Shown: piece after piece, positions 53,428 to 62,554 of the stretch
Numbering within the stretch: position 1 is the first letter of the stretch
How the letters are laid out: every line of letters starts with the position of its first letter
DNA from: Asticcacaulis sp. AC402
Lineage (GTDB): Bacteria > Pseudomonadota > Alphaproteobacteria > Caulobacterales > Caulobacteraceae
DNA length: 64,000 nucleotides
Assembly (NCBI RefSeq): GCF_000495835.1
Contig: NZ_AWGC01000013.1
Span: forward strand, 62,001-126,000
Reading direction: 5' to 3'
Program-made: the position numbers and the translations under genes
The notes under the pieces: model-generated
What the model saw: the letters and a program-made list of their open reading frames with translations, nothing else
Databases searched by the model: none
Told to the model about the DNA's origin: nothing

Positions 53428-54249
53428 ATGGCCAAGCTGCATATCATCGATGAACTGATCTATGAACGCGCGCCGCGTCTGGTGGCGTCCCCGCTGTGGC
53501 CGGTCGTCAGGCCCGTGATGTATACAATTTTGGGTTACCCCAAGGCGCGCAGCATGGCCGATGCCATTGCCGCCATGCCGGGCGCCCAGGCGCTCGACTA
53601 TGTTTCGAACCTGTTGTCGCTGGATGTCCATGTCCGCCACGCAGAACGTATTCCGGCTTCGGGGCGTTGTGTCGTGGTGGTCAACCATCCGACCGGGATT
53701 GCCGACGGGCTGGCGGTCTATGATGCCCTTCTCAAGATCCGGGACGATGTCATTTTCTTTGCCAACGCCGACGCCTTGCGCGTCAATCCACGTTTCGGCG
53801 AAGCCCTGATCCCGGTAGAGTGGGTCGAGGCCAAGCGGACGCGCGAAAAGACCCGGACCACCCTGGCCGGGGCCAGGGCCGCCTTCGAAGCGGAGCGCTG
53901 CGTGGTGATGTTCCCGGCCGGGCGGCTGGCGCGGCGCAATGCTCAAGGTGATTTGGTCGACCCGCCGTGGGCGCCAACGGCGGTGTCACTGGCCCAGAAG
54001 TATCTGGCACCGATCGTGCCTATCCATTTAAGCGGGCCGGAGTCTTTCTGGTTCCACCTGTTTAACCGGTTTTCGCAGGAGCTGCGCGACATCACCCTGT
54101 TCCATGAATTGCTCAACAAGGCGGGCAAACGGTTCGATCTGACGGTGGGCCCGGTAATTGCTCCAAATACGGATGGATTGGCTATCGACAATCTGAAAGC
54201 CTATGTGGAGAGGACGTTGGCGGGGTCTGTGGATATTGCCTATGGCTGA
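53428..54249 (+). CDS. Lysophospholipid/PlsC-like acyltransferase
   Basis: A 273-residue acyltransferase. NHPTGIADGLAVYD is the HX5D-like active-site block of the PlsC-related, OlsA/ornithine-lipid-type branch; FPAGRLARRN is the FPEGxxS-equivalent second block and PIVPIHLSG the third. It probably acylates a glycerolipid or ornithine lipid in the inner membrane. Its last codons overlap the tsaE start, so it heads the tsaE-amgK-murU unit. ATG 53428 is the better start; a frame from 53347 crosses the divergent small gene. Confidence 0.82.
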   Translation: MAKLHIIDELIYERAPRLVASPLWPVVRPVMYTILGYPKARSMADAIAAMPGAQALDYVSNLLSLDVHVRHAERIPASGRCVVVVNHPTGIADGLAVYDALLKIRDDVIFFANADALRVNPRFGEALIPVEWVEAKRTREKTRTTLAGARAAFEAERCVVMFPAGRLARRNAQGDLVDPPWAPTAVSLAQKYLAPIVPIHLSGPESFWFHLFNRFSQELRDITLFHELLNKAGKRFDLTVGPVIAPNTDGLAIDNLKAYVERTLAGSVDIAYG

Positions 54250-54688
54250 TGTGTTTTTGGCTGACGAAGCGGCAACCTCGGCCTTGGGGGCGAAAATCGC
54301 TCCACAGCTCAAGACCGGGGATGTGGTGTATCTGACGGGTGCGCTGGGTATTGGCAAGTCGTCGCTGGCGCGCGGTTTGATCCGCGCCCTGACATCAGCC
54401 GACCAGGACGTGCCGTCGCCGACCTTCACCCTGGTCCAGGCCTATGAGGCGGCCGATTTCACCCTGCTGCACCTCGATCTGTACCGGCTGGAGTCGCCGG
54501 ACGAGGCCTATGAGCTGGGCCTCGATGACGCTTTGCCGTCGTCCGTTCTCGTAATCGAATGGCCCGACCGGCTTGGGCATCTCGGCTACGACGACCGTCT
54601 GGACATAGTGCTGGAACTGGCCGATAAGACCAATCCTTCTGCGGGCCGGGTCGCCAGACTGATTCCGCGTGGTAAATTCGGGAGTTAG
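54242..54688 (+). CDS. tsaE: tRNA threonylcarbamoyladenosine ATPase TsaE
   Basis: A 148-residue P-loop protein that works with TsaB/TsaD in forming t6A37 of tRNA. The Walker A reads GALGIGKSS (33-41) where most have GDLGAGKTT; SPTFTLVQAYE and HLDLYRL are conserved. VLVIEWPDRLG is the family's Walker B region. It overlaps the acyltransferase by 8 bp and is followed after one base by amgK, the usual Caulobacterales and pseudomonad neighbour. Confidence 0.93.
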   Translation: MADVFLADEAATSALGAKIAPQLKTGDVVYLTGALGIGKSSLARGLIRALTSADQDVPSPTFTLVQAYEAADFTLLHLDLYRLESPDEAYELGLDDALPSSVLVIEWPDRLGHLGYDDRLDIVLELADKTNPSAGRVARLIPRGKFGS

Positions 54689-54689
54689 G

Positions 54690-55796
54690 ATGACCGCTGC
54701 TGTACCGGACCGCGAGGCGATCAAACAGCATTTTCTGACCGCTTCGGGCTTCGGCGCGGCCGAGCGACAACCCCTGCCGGGGGACGCTTCGACGCGCCGG
54801 TATGAGCGCCTGATCAGGGACGGCCGGTCCTACATGCTGATGGATCAGCCACCGTCGGTGGAGACCCAACCCTGTCGGCCGGAGCAGGTGCAGGCGGATC
54901 GCGTGCAGTCGGGCTACAACGCCATGGCGCGTCTGGCCGCCGGCCGGATCGAGGCGTTTGTTGCCGCCGCCGGATATCTGCGCAGCCAGGGTTTATCGGC
55001 GCCGCAATGTCATGAGCTGGATGCTGAGCAGGGCCTGCTGATTTCGGAAGACCTGGGCGACGATCTGTTTGCCGCCCTGATTGCCAAAGGCCAGGACGAA
55101 CAGCCATTGTATATGGCGGCGATCGAGGCGTTGGCGCAACTGCATGAGCTGACACCGCCGGCGGTGTTGCCCGGGCAGTTGGGGACCGAGGGCTGGCCGT
55201 TACTGAGCTATGACGATCTGGCGCTGAAAACCGGCGCCGGGCTGTTTACCGAATGGTACCCACGCTATGCCGGTGGTGACAACTTGTCGGATAAGGCTTT
55301 GGCGGAATGGGAGGCGCTGTGGTCGCCGCTGCGTCAGCGCGCCGAGGCGGGAGCGACGGCTTTTGCTCATCGCGATTATCATGCTGAAAACCTTATGTGG
55401 TTGCCGGGCCGCACCGGGGTTGCCCGGGTCGGCATGATTGACTTCCAGGACTGCCTGCGCGCCCACCCGTCATGGGACCTGCTGTCGCTGCTGCAGGATG
55501 CCCGCCGCGATGTCTCGCCAGAATTGGAGCGGTCAGCGCTCGATCACTATTTCAGCCTGCGCCCGCATATCGACCGTGCGGCCTTTATGGCCGACTATAA
55601 CGCCTTGGCGACTTTGAACGAAGCGCGGATCCTGGGCATTTTCGCCCGGCTTGTGGTACATTTCAAAAAGCCGCGTTACGCGCAGTTTATTCCGCGGATG
55701 TGGCGCCATATCGGCCGCAATGTTGAGGCGCCCGGCATGGAAGGTCTGAAAGACTGGTTCCATGCCTACGGATTCAGCGATAAGCTGGGCGGATGA
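54690..55796 (+). CDS. amgK: N-acetylmuramate/N-acetylglucosamine kinase AmgK
   Basis: A 368-residue aminoglycoside-phosphotransferase-fold kinase. GDASTRRYERL is the nucleotide-binding start, AFAHRDYHAENLMW the catalytic loop and GMIDFQDC the metal-binding Asp. In Pseudomonas and Caulobacter relatives AmgK phosphorylates recycled MurNAc and GlcNAc at C1, bypassing the fosfomycin-sensitive MurA step. The stop overlaps the murU start by ATGA, supporting the assignment. Confidence 0.9.
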   Translation: MTAAVPDREAIKQHFLTASGFGAAERQPLPGDASTRRYERLIRDGRSYMLMDQPPSVETQPCRPEQVQADRVQSGYNAMARLAAGRIEAFVAAAGYLRSQGLSAPQCHELDAEQGLLISEDLGDDLFAALIAKGQDEQPLYMAAIEALAQLHELTPPAVLPGQLGTEGWPLLSYDDLALKTGAGLFTEWYPRYAGGDNLSDKALAEWEALWSPLRQRAEAGATAFAHRDYHAENLMWLPGRTGVARVGMIDFQDCLRAHPSWDLLSLLQDARRDVSPELERSALDHYFSLRPHIDRAAFMADYNALATLNEARILGIFARLVVHFKKPRYAQFIPRMWRHIGRNVEAPGMEGLKDWFHAYGFSDKLGG

Positions 55797-56509
55797 TTCC
55801 TGAGACGGCTTTTATCCTCGCCGCGGGTCTGGGTACCCGTATGCGCCCGCTGACCAACGACCGGCCCAAGGCTTTGGTCGAGGTCGGAGGCAAGACGCTG
55901 ATTGACCATATGCTGGACCGGCTGGCGGCGGCCGGGGCAAGGCGGTTCGTCATAAATGTCCATGCCTTCGCTGATCGGCTGGAGTCCCATTTGCGGGCGC
56001 GTAGCGATCTCGACATCGTCATTTCAGACGAACGCGAGGCCCTGCTGGAAACCGGTGGTGGGTTGAAGAAGGCAAGGCTGCTGCTGGGGGAAGATCCGAT
56101 CTGGGCGGCCAATATCGACAGCGTGTGGCTGGAAACCGCACCCGACGGTACGGCGCTGCGAGCTCTGTGCGACTTGTGGAGTCCGGATGAGATGGATGTG
56201 GCGCTCCTGCTGGCGCCGATGCAACGGACCGCCGGCTTCGATGGCGCGGGGGATTTCTTTATGGATGAACGGAGCCGGTTGCGGTTCCGGGGCGAGGCCT
56301 CAGCAGCGCCGCTAAACTATATGGGCGTGCACATCACCAAGCCGCAAATCGTCGATAGTGTAGGAGACGCAGTCTTCTCGCTGGCGAAAATATGGCGCGA
56401 GCTGGCGCCGAGGGGCCGGATTGCTGGGGTGGTGATGGACGGCGACTGGATGCATGTCGGCGATCCGATAGCACGTGACAACGCCGAGGCGCGGCTTGCT
56501 GTTGGATAA
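55793..56509 (+). CDS. murU: MurNAc-1-phosphate uridylyltransferase MurU
   Basis: A 238-residue nucleotidyltransferase. AFILAAGLGTRMRPLTNDRP plus KALVEV is the NTP-binding signature; ALLETGGGLKKA and WAANIDSVW complete the site (the usual NSD reads NID). With AmgK it makes UDP-MurNAc from recycled sugar. Translationally coupled to amgK. A start ATG at 55793 is fixed by the overlap. Confidence 0.9.
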   Translation: MIPETAFILAAGLGTRMRPLTNDRPKALVEVGGKTLIDHMLDRLAAAGARRFVINVHAFADRLESHLRARSDLDIVISDEREALLETGGGLKKARLLLGEDPIWAANIDSVWLETAPDGTALRALCDLWSPDEMDVALLLAPMQRTAGFDGAGDFFMDERSRLRFRGEASAAPLNYMGVHITKPQIVDSVGDAVFSLAKIWRELAPRGRIAGVVMDGDWMHVGDPIARDNAEARLAVG

Positions 56510-56600
56510 GCTTTTTTCTGAATCTGCCGCGTAGCGGCGACGGTATAGGGGTGGTTCCACAGATTTCTATTAAATGCCGCTTCGCGGTGGCTTCAGATGC

Positions 56601-57548
56601 TTAATCGAACAGTGTCGCCAGGCCGATGATTTCCAGTTGGTTCGCCAAGGTCTTGAACACCGGAATTTCGGCGACATAGCGGCTGAGACGGCCCTTGTCA
56701 GTGTAGCGCTCGCAAAAGGCGTCGGCGTCGAACAAGTCGCCGATCAGGTCCATCAGGTCACCGGTGAGGTAGATCCCGCCGCGCGCCCCTAAGATCAGTC
56801 CGACATCCGATGCCATGGCCGCCAGCCAGCCCATGCTTAAACGCACCGCTTCCTGGGCACGTGGGTCGCCGATACTGGCCAGGGCCACGATCTCTTCTGG
56901 CGCCTTGCGTACGACCTCGTCGCCTTCAAGTTCACTCAGGGCTTGCCATACCTGGACAAGCCCTTCCAGCGAGATGGCAGATTCACGGGCGACATGGCCA
57001 TGGTGCTTGGCCATCATGTTGCGGACCTGCCACTCGCGATCGGTGGTGACAGGCAGATCGGAATGGCCGCCTTCGCAGGGAATCGCGGTCCAGCTGCCGG
57101 CGCCGTCAGGCGCAAGAGCGGCCAGGCCAAGCCCGTGGTGCGGACCCAGGACGGCGATGACCTGTTCGTCCATGGCGTCATCGCCGCAGATTTTTTCGAC
57201 CTCGTTGGGCTTCAAACGGGGAATGGCCAAGGCGCGGGCAACAAAATTGTTGACCAGATTGACGCGTTGGACGCCCAAAAGCGCCCGAATATCGTCACGG
57301 ACGATCGACATGCCCTCATGCGGCAGTTGCAGAACGCCCTTGCGTTCCCAGCCGCGCGACGAGATCGCTACCCCGATAAGATGGGGATGACCATTCTGGC
57401 CGAGAAAATCGAGCAGGGCGTCGTCGAAAGAGGCTCTGTCGGGACAGGAATAGGGGGTTGCCTCTGGCGGGCGCACGCCCGGCCGCGTCAGGGCCATTTC
57501 GACTTCAGCGCCGATGGCGAAATCACACAGCAAGAGGTGGTCTGACAT
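56601..57548 (-). CDS. Degenerate glucokinase-like protein A
   Basis: A 315-residue protein with overall E. coli Glk-type sequence: PCEGGHSDLP, GHVARESAISLEGL and the C-terminal TDKGRLSRYVAEIPVFK. The phosphate-1 loop (DxGGTxxR) is DFAIGAE, the PGTGLG loop is GPHHGLG, the late GGG is TGD, and the catalytic Asp of the IND motif is Asn (LVNNFVARA, N101). Kinase activity is therefore unlikely; a sugar-binding or regulatory role is more probable. It lies 108 bp downstream of its paralogue on the same strand. Confidence 0.82.
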   Translation of the reverse strand: MSDHLLLCDFAIGAEVEMALTRPGVRPPEATPYSCPDRASFDDALLDFLGQNGHPHLIGVAISSRGWERKGVLQLPHEGMSIVRDDIRALLGVQRVNLVNNFVARALAIPRLKPNEVEKICGDDAMDEQVIAVLGPHHGLGLAALAPDGAGSWTAIPCEGGHSDLPVTTDREWQVRNMMAKHHGHVARESAISLEGLVQVWQALSELEGDEVVRKAPEEIVALASIGDPRAQEAVRLSMGWLAAMASDVGLILGARGGIYLTGDLMDLIGDLFDADAFCERYTDKGRLSRYVAEIPVFKTLANQLEIIGLATLFD

Positions 57549-57656
57549 AGGTTATCCTAAGCGCTTGTTGAAAAGTAACTGCCGACTGCCGGCGGCAAAG
57601 GTCGCAAATCGCTTGAAGGTCACCATGCTAGCCGATTTAGTTGTTTTTCAACGGGC

Positions 57657-58610
57657 TTAATCGAAAAGGGTGGCCAGGCCGATGACTTCGAGATCACGGG
57701 CGGTGGCGCGGTAAACTGGGATTTCACGAACATAGGTGCTGAGCCGACCCTTGTCACTGTAACGGGTTACAAAGGCGTCGACATCGAGTTGGTCGCCAAT
57801 CATGTCCATCAGGTCGCCAGCCAGATAAACACCGCCACGTGCCCCCAGGATCAGAGCGACGTCAGACGCGAAGGCAGCAAACCAGCCCATGCTCAGATCG
57901 ACGACCTGGCGGCAGCGGGCGTCGCCGATACGGGCGCGACTGACGATCAGTTCAGCTTCCGGCACGGTGGCGCCGTCTTCGCCGTCGAGCCTGGCCAGGG
58001 CTTGCCAGAGGTCGCGCAGTCCTGGGATGGAAACGACACGTTCGCGCGAAACATGTCCGTTGTATTTTTCGTGCAGGATCTGCCACACCCGCCACTCCAG
58101 GTCGGTGACCGGGGTCAGGTCCGAGTGGCCGCCTTCGCACGGCATGGCCGTCCAGTTGCCCATGCCATCGGGCGCGAGGGCCGCCTGGCCGAGTCCTCGA
58201 TGCGTGCTGATGACGGCGATCACTTGTTCTTCCAGGGCTTCGCCGCCGCAGATCTCAAGGCGTTCGCTGCGATCAAGGCGCGGAATCGCCAGGGCCTTGG
58301 CAACGCAGTCATTGACCAGGTTAAGGCGCTGAATATTCAGGAATTCGCGGACCTCGGCGCGATTAAGGGTAAACCGGTGGTTTGGCATGGCCATGGTACC
58401 GCGATGTTCCCAACCGCCAGCCGAAATCGCTGCTCCCATCAGGACCGGATTGTCATGTTTTTTGAGAAAATAACGAATGGACGCCTGGAAATCGTCCCAG
58501 GTCTCGCACGGAAACTGCTCGGCGCCGTCCGGACGCTCGCCCCGGCGTGCCAAGGCGAGCTTGAGACATATTCCATTGCTGATATCGCTCAGCAGCACAA
58601 ACTCGCCCAT
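57657..58610 (-). CDS. Degenerate glucokinase-like protein B
   Basis: A 317-residue paralogue of the previous protein, with the same ending (EVIGLATLFD). PCEGGHSDLTPVTD and GHVSRERVVSIPGL match the Glk sugar-binding part, and the catalytic Asp is kept (LVNDCVAKA, D101). The ATP-phosphate loops are lost: DISNGIC for DxGGTxxR and STHRGLG for PGTGLG. So it too is unlikely to be an ordinary glucokinase. The two paralogues diverged in tandem. The gap to trpF (58611-58731) is AT-rich. Confidence 0.82.
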   Translation of the reverse strand: MGEFVLLSDISNGICLKLALARRGERPDGAEQFPCETWDDFQASIRYFLKKHDNPVLMGAAISAGGWEHRGTMAMPNHRFTLNRAEVREFLNIQRLNLVNDCVAKALAIPRLDRSERLEICGGEALEEQVIAVISTHRGLGQAALAPDGMGNWTAMPCEGGHSDLTPVTDLEWRVWQILHEKYNGHVSRERVVSIPGLRDLWQALARLDGEDGATVPEAELIVSRARIGDARCRQVVDLSMGWFAAFASDVALILGARGGVYLAGDLMDMIGDQLDVDAFVTRYSDKGRLSTYVREIPVYRATARDLEVIGLATLFD

Positions 58611-58731
58611 GTTGTCGCGTCCCTCAAAACACTTTTGACAACTGGCTGTTGCGCGCGCCAGCTTTGTTAATAGACAAAATTAAAATCGATTTGTTGATTT
58701 TTGCTGAAGGTTTGACCTACAGCAGGGAATT

Positions 58732-59376
58732 ATGACTGTTTTGTCGAAAATATGCGGGATTTCTTCGCTTGGGGCTGCAAACGTGGCCGCACAAGGTGGC
58801 GCGGATTACCTCGGCTTCATCCATTTCGCGAAAAGTCCGCGCCATTTGACACTTGAGTCAATGGCACAGCTGATGCATGCGATTCGCGAAGAGGGTATTT
58901 TAACACCGCTGGTATGCGTCGTTGTTAACCCTGATGATGAACTATTGCGGACAATTACGGATTCGGTCCGGCCGGATATGATCCAACTGCATGGTCATGA
59001 GACGCCCGAGCGGACGGCCGAGGTGCGCCGGCGCTTTGGTTTGCCTGTGATCAAGGCGATCAGCGTCGAAACGGCCAGGGACATAGCCGCAGCTGCGGCC
59101 TATGACACCGAGCATCTGCTTTTTGACGCCAAGACGCCGAAAGACGCCGCCCTGCCAGGCGGATTGGGAATAAGTTTTGACTGGAGCCTGATGCGCAGCT
59201 GGAGGGGGTCCCGGCCGTGGTTCCTGGCCGGGGGCCTGACGAGCGAAAATATCGCCGATGCTCTCCAATTGAGTGCAGCTTCGATGGTGGATGTCTCCTC
59301 AGGGGTTGAATCCTCGCCTGGCGTTAAGGATGAAGAGCTTATTTCCGTCTTCCTTAAGACCGTAAAGTCGCTATAA
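58732..59376 (+). CDS. trpF: Phosphoribosylanthranilate isomerase TrpF
   Basis: A 214-residue TIM-barrel enzyme of tryptophan synthesis. KICGISSLGAANVAAQGGAD is the start with the catalytic Cys; GADYLGFIHFAKSPRH, IQLHGHETPE and AGGLTSENI are conserved; the Asp in LLFDAKTP is the general acid. It begins the trpF-trpB-trpA-accD-folC order common in alphaproteobacteria. Confidence 0.95.
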   Translation: MTVLSKICGISSLGAANVAAQGGADYLGFIHFAKSPRHLTLESMAQLMHAIREEGILTPLVCVVVNPDDELLRTITDSVRPDMIQLHGHETPERTAEVRRRFGLPVIKAISVETARDIAAAAAYDTEHLLFDAKTPKDAALPGGLGISFDWSLMRSWRGSRPWFLAGGLTSENIADALQLSAASMVDVSSGVESSPGVKDEELISVFLKTVKSL

Positions 59377-59479
59377 ACCCTTCTTTCTTTAAGCCGGAAC
59401 CATGCCTCGCTTGATCTGATGGTGCGTGACAGACGTATCCGCCAGAGTAAATGTCGAGCCAAGATAAGGACCCTTTGCA

Positions 59480-60706
59480 GTGAACGATCTGCGTCTCAAC
59501 ACCTATTCCCAGCCGGATTCGAAAGGCCGGTTCGGGGAATTCGGCGGTCTCTATGTGCCTGAGACCCTGATGCCGCTGGTGCTGGAGCTGACCGCCGCCT
59601 GGCAAAGCGCCAAGAGTGATCCGGGTTTCTGGGCGCAGTATCACAGCCTGCTGAAGCACTTTGTCGGCCGTCCGTCGCCGCTGTATCTGGCTGAGCGCCT
59701 TACCGCCCACCATGGTGGCGCAAAAATCTACTTCAAACGTGAAGAGCTGAACCACACTGGCGCGCACAAGATCAACAACTGCATCGGCCAGATCCTGTTG
59801 GCCAAACGCATGGGCCGGACCCGGATCATCGCCGAAACCGGCGCCGGCCAGCACGGTGTCGCTTCGGCGACCGTGTGCGCCAAGTTTGATCTGCCCCTTG
59901 TCGTCTATATGGGCGCGACCGATGTCGAGCGGCAGGCCCCCAACGTTTTTCGCATGAAGTTGATGGGGGCTGAGGTTACGCCGGTCACGGCCGGCAACGG
60001 CACGCTAAAGGATGCCCTGAATGAAGCCCTGCGTGACTGGGTGACAAATGTCGACGACACCTATTACATGATCGGAACGGCGGCTGGCATGCATCCCTAC
60101 CCGGAAATGGTCCGCGATTTCCAGACCATCATCGGCAAGGAAACCCGCCAGCAGATCCTGGAACAGGAAGGCCGCCTGCCCGATGCCGTCATCGCCTGTA
60201 TCGGCGGCGGGTCCAACGCCATTGGCATGTTCCACCCCTTCATCGACGACGAAAGCGTAAAAATCGTCGGCGTCGAAGCCGCAGGCCATGGGCTTGAGGT
60301 CTATAACGGTCACTCCGCTTCGCTGAACGGCGGCCGTCCGGGCGTGTTGCACGGCAACCGTACCTACCTGCTGCAGGACGACGACGGCCAGATCCTGGAG
60401 GGCCATTCCATCTCGGCCGGGCTGGACTATCCCGGCATCGGGCCAGAGCATGCCCACCTGTTCAAGACCGGCAGGGCCCGTTACATCACGGCGACCGACG
60501 CCGAGGCACTGGAAGCTTTTCAGCTCACGTCGAAGCTGGAGGGCATCATCCCGGCCCTGGAATCGGCGCACGCTATCGCCCGTGTGGGTGAGCTCGCGCG
60601 CGAGATCGGCAAGGACGGCATCATTGTGTTGAACCTGTCTGGTCGCGGCGACAAGGATATCGCCACCGTGTCGAAGCATCTTGGCCTGGGAAGGATCAGC
60701 GCATGA
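59480..60706 (+). CDS. trpB: Tryptophan synthase beta subunit TrpB
   Basis: A 408-residue PLP enzyme joining indole and serine. The PLP lysine lies in [29 protein letters not shown] and the C-terminal NLSGRGDKD are diagnostic. The start is GTG 59480. The last four bases overlap the trpA start (ATGA), so the subunits are translated together. Confidence 0.98.
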   Translation: MNDLRLNTYSQPDSKGRFGEFGGLYVPETLMPLVLELTAAWQSAKSDPGFWAQYHSLLKHFVGRPSPLYLAERLTAHHGGAKIYFKREELNHTGAHKINNCIGQILLAKRMGRTRIIAETGAGQHGVASATVCAKFDLPLVVYMGATDVERQAPNVFRMKLMGAEVTPVTAGNGTLKDALNEALRDWVTNVDDTYYMIGTAAGMHPYPEMVRDFQTIIGKETRQQILEQEGRLPDAVIACIGGGSNAIGMFHPFIDDESVKIVGVEAAGHGLEVYNGHSASLNGGRPGVLHGNRTYLLQDDDGQILEGHSISAGLDYPGIGPEHAHLFKTGRARYITATDAEALEAFQLTSKLEGIIPALESAHAIARVGELAREIGKDGIIVLNLSGRGDKDIATVSKHLGLGRISA

Positions 60707-61590
60707 CCGTTTCACGTATCGATGCCGTCTTTGCCGGTCTGAAAGCGAAGAACCAGGCGGCCTTTATAGCCTACATCATGGCGGGGGACCCCGACCTCGA
60801 CACGACGTTCGAGATCCTGAAGGGGTTGCCAGCGGCCGGCGCCGACCTGATCGAACTGGGCTTCCCGTTTTCCGATCCGATGGCCGAAGGTCCGACCATT
60901 CAGCACGCCGCGGAACGGTCGCTCAAGGCCGGAACCAAGATCCGGGACGTCTTCGAACTGGTCCGCCGTTTTCGTGAGGTCGATGAGACCACACCGCTCA
61001 TTTTGATGGGTTACATGAACCCGGTCGAATTTCTGGGCTACGAAGCCTGGGCGGCGAAGATGGCTCAGGTCGGGGCCGACGGCATGATCGTCGTCGACTG
61101 TCCGCCGGAAGAGGCCGACGGACTGGCGGACGCCCTGGATGCGCAGGACGTTGCCTTGATACGCCTCGTCACGCCGACCAGCGATACCGAGCGTCTCAAG
61201 ACTCTGGTCAAGCGGACACGCGGCTTTGTCTATTACGTCTCGGTCACCGGCGTGACGGGCGTCAAGGCCGTTGATGCCTCCGCGATCGCCGGCGAGGTCC
61301 GCAAGGTCCAGGACGCGGCGCAACTGCCGGTGGCGGTTGGTTTCGGCATTCGCTCGCCCGAGCAGGCGGCTGCCGTGGCGCGAATTTCAGACGCCGCTGT
61401 CGTCGGTTCAGCACTTGTTGACGAAATCAAGTTAGCGCTCTCAAGAAGCGAAGCGTTAGAGCATACCAATGCGCTCTCAGGGAGCGAAGCGCTGGAGGCA
61501 ACAAAAAAGTTACCCGAATCACACGTCGCCAAAGCGAAAGTGCTGGAAAAGGTCGCAATTTTGGCTCAGGCTGTGCATTCGGCGCGTTAA
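60703..61590 (+). CDS. trpA: Tryptophan synthase alpha subunit TrpA with an in-frame repeat insert
   Basis: A 295-residue TIM-barrel subunit that cleaves indole-glycerol phosphate. [17 protein letters not shown] holds the catalytic Glu and Asp60-equivalent; [13 protein letters not shown] and [12 protein letters not shown] form the phosphate site. After DEIKLA the sequence departs from the family: [12 protein letters not shown] and [12 protein letters not shown] are two tandem 12-residue units encoded by P-family repeats (61435-61506) before the last helix. That makes the protein about 20 residues longer than usual. The insert probably lies in a surface loop. Confidence 0.95.
   Translation: MTVSRIDAVFAGLKAKNQAAFIAYIMAGDPDLDTTFEILKGLPAAGADLIELGFPFSDPMAEGPTIQHAAERSLKAGTKIRDVFELVRRFREVDETTPLILMGYMNPVEFLGYEAWAAKMAQVGADGMIVVDCPPEEADGLADALDAQDVALIRLVTPTSDTERLKTLVKRTRGFVYYVSVTGVTGVKAVDASAIAGEVRKVQDAAQLPVAVGFGIRSPEQAAAVARISDAAVVGSALVDEIKLALSRSEALEHTNALSGSEALEATKKLPESHVAKAKVLEKVAILAQAVHSAR
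61435..61506 (+). repeat. P-family palindromic repeats inside trpA (two tandem 36-bp units)
   Basis: Units 61435-61470 and 61471-61506 start GCGCTCTCA and share GCGAAGCG and AGAGC/GGAGG parts. The free copy at 32102-32138 has the same core; unit 2 also shares the trailing ACAAAAAAG. The length of 36 bp keeps the trpA frame. Confidence 0.85.
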
Positions 61591-61605
61591 GGAGTAGCAG
61601 ATAGT

Positions 61606-62535
61606 ATGGCTATGGCTGACACGACCAAGGGTCCAAAACTGCCCATGACGGCGAAACCACCTGAACGCCGCGAACGCGGAGGCTGGCTGGCCAAGATCGC
61701 CCCTGGCGTCTCCAAGCTGGTCAGCCGGCGCGAAACGCCTGAGAATCTCTGGGTCAAGGACCCCGACACCGGCGATATGATTTACCGCTCGGACCTGGAA
61801 GCGGCCATGTGGGTGACCCCTTCGGGCCGCCATATGCGCATCGGTCCCGACGCGCGGATGAAGTTCACCTTTGACGACGGCCGCTGGGAAGATCTGCCCC
61901 TGCCGGGAGTCCACGAAGACCCGCTGCATTTTTCCGACGGCAAGCCCTATTCCGAACGCCTGAAGGCGGCGCGCGCCGCGACCGGCGAACAGGACACCAT
62001 GGCGGCCGGCTTCGGTGTGGTTCAGGGCACGCCCTGCGTCGTGCTGGTCCAGGATTTCGCCTTTATGGGCGGGTCGTTGGGCATGGCGGCGGGTGAAGGC
62101 TTTATCGCCGCCGCACGCCAGGCCGTGGCGCGCAAATGCCCGATGGTAGCCTTTACGGCCGCCGGCGGTGCCCGCATGCAGGAAGGCGCCTTGTCTCTGA
62201 TGCAAATGGCGCGCACCACCCTGGCGATCCAGGAACTGAAGGCGGCGCAACTGCCCTATATCGTTGTTCTGACCGACCCGACCACCGGTGGGGTGACCGC
62301 TTCGTACGCGATGCTGGGCGATATTCACCTGGCCGAGCCGGGCGCCCTGATCGGTTTCGCCGGTCCGCGCGTTATCGAAACCACTATCCGCGAAAAACTG
62401 CCGGAGGGCTTCCAGCGTTCGGAGTACCTGGTCGAAAAGGGTATGGTCGACCGTGTGGTGCCGCGCTCCGAACTGCCGGAAGTGCTGGGTGCGCTGATGT
62501 CGATGCTGATGGGCGGCCGTCGTAAGGCGGCCTAA
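61606..62535 (+). CDS. accD: Acetyl-CoA carboxylase carboxyltransferase beta subunit AccD
   Basis: A 309-residue subunit that, with AccA, transfers CO2 from carboxybiotin to acetyl-CoA for fatty acid synthesis. The crotonase-like core has [28 protein letters not shown] and GFAGPRVIE. The N-terminal zinc ribbon, usually four cysteines, has none: [13 protein letters not shown] and [11 protein letters not shown] keep the fold's shape but not the ligands. Loss of the ribbon cysteines is known in several alphaproteobacteria (from memory). Position between trpA and folC is typical. Confidence 0.95.
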   Translation: MAMADTTKGPKLPMTAKPPERRERGGWLAKIAPGVSKLVSRRETPENLWVKDPDTGDMIYRSDLEAAMWVTPSGRHMRIGPDARMKFTFDDGRWEDLPLPGVHEDPLHFSDGKPYSERLKAARAATGEQDTMAAGFGVVQGTPCVVLVQDFAFMGGSLGMAAGEGFIAAARQAVARKCPMVAFTAAGGARMQEGALSLMQMARTTLAIQELKAAQLPYIVVLTDPTTGGVTASYAMLGDIHLAEPGALIGFAGPRVIETTIREKLPEGFQRSEYLVEKGMVDRVVPRSELPEVLGALMSMLMGGRRKAA

Positions 62536-62554
62536 GCGGAGCGGCCGGGGGGCG

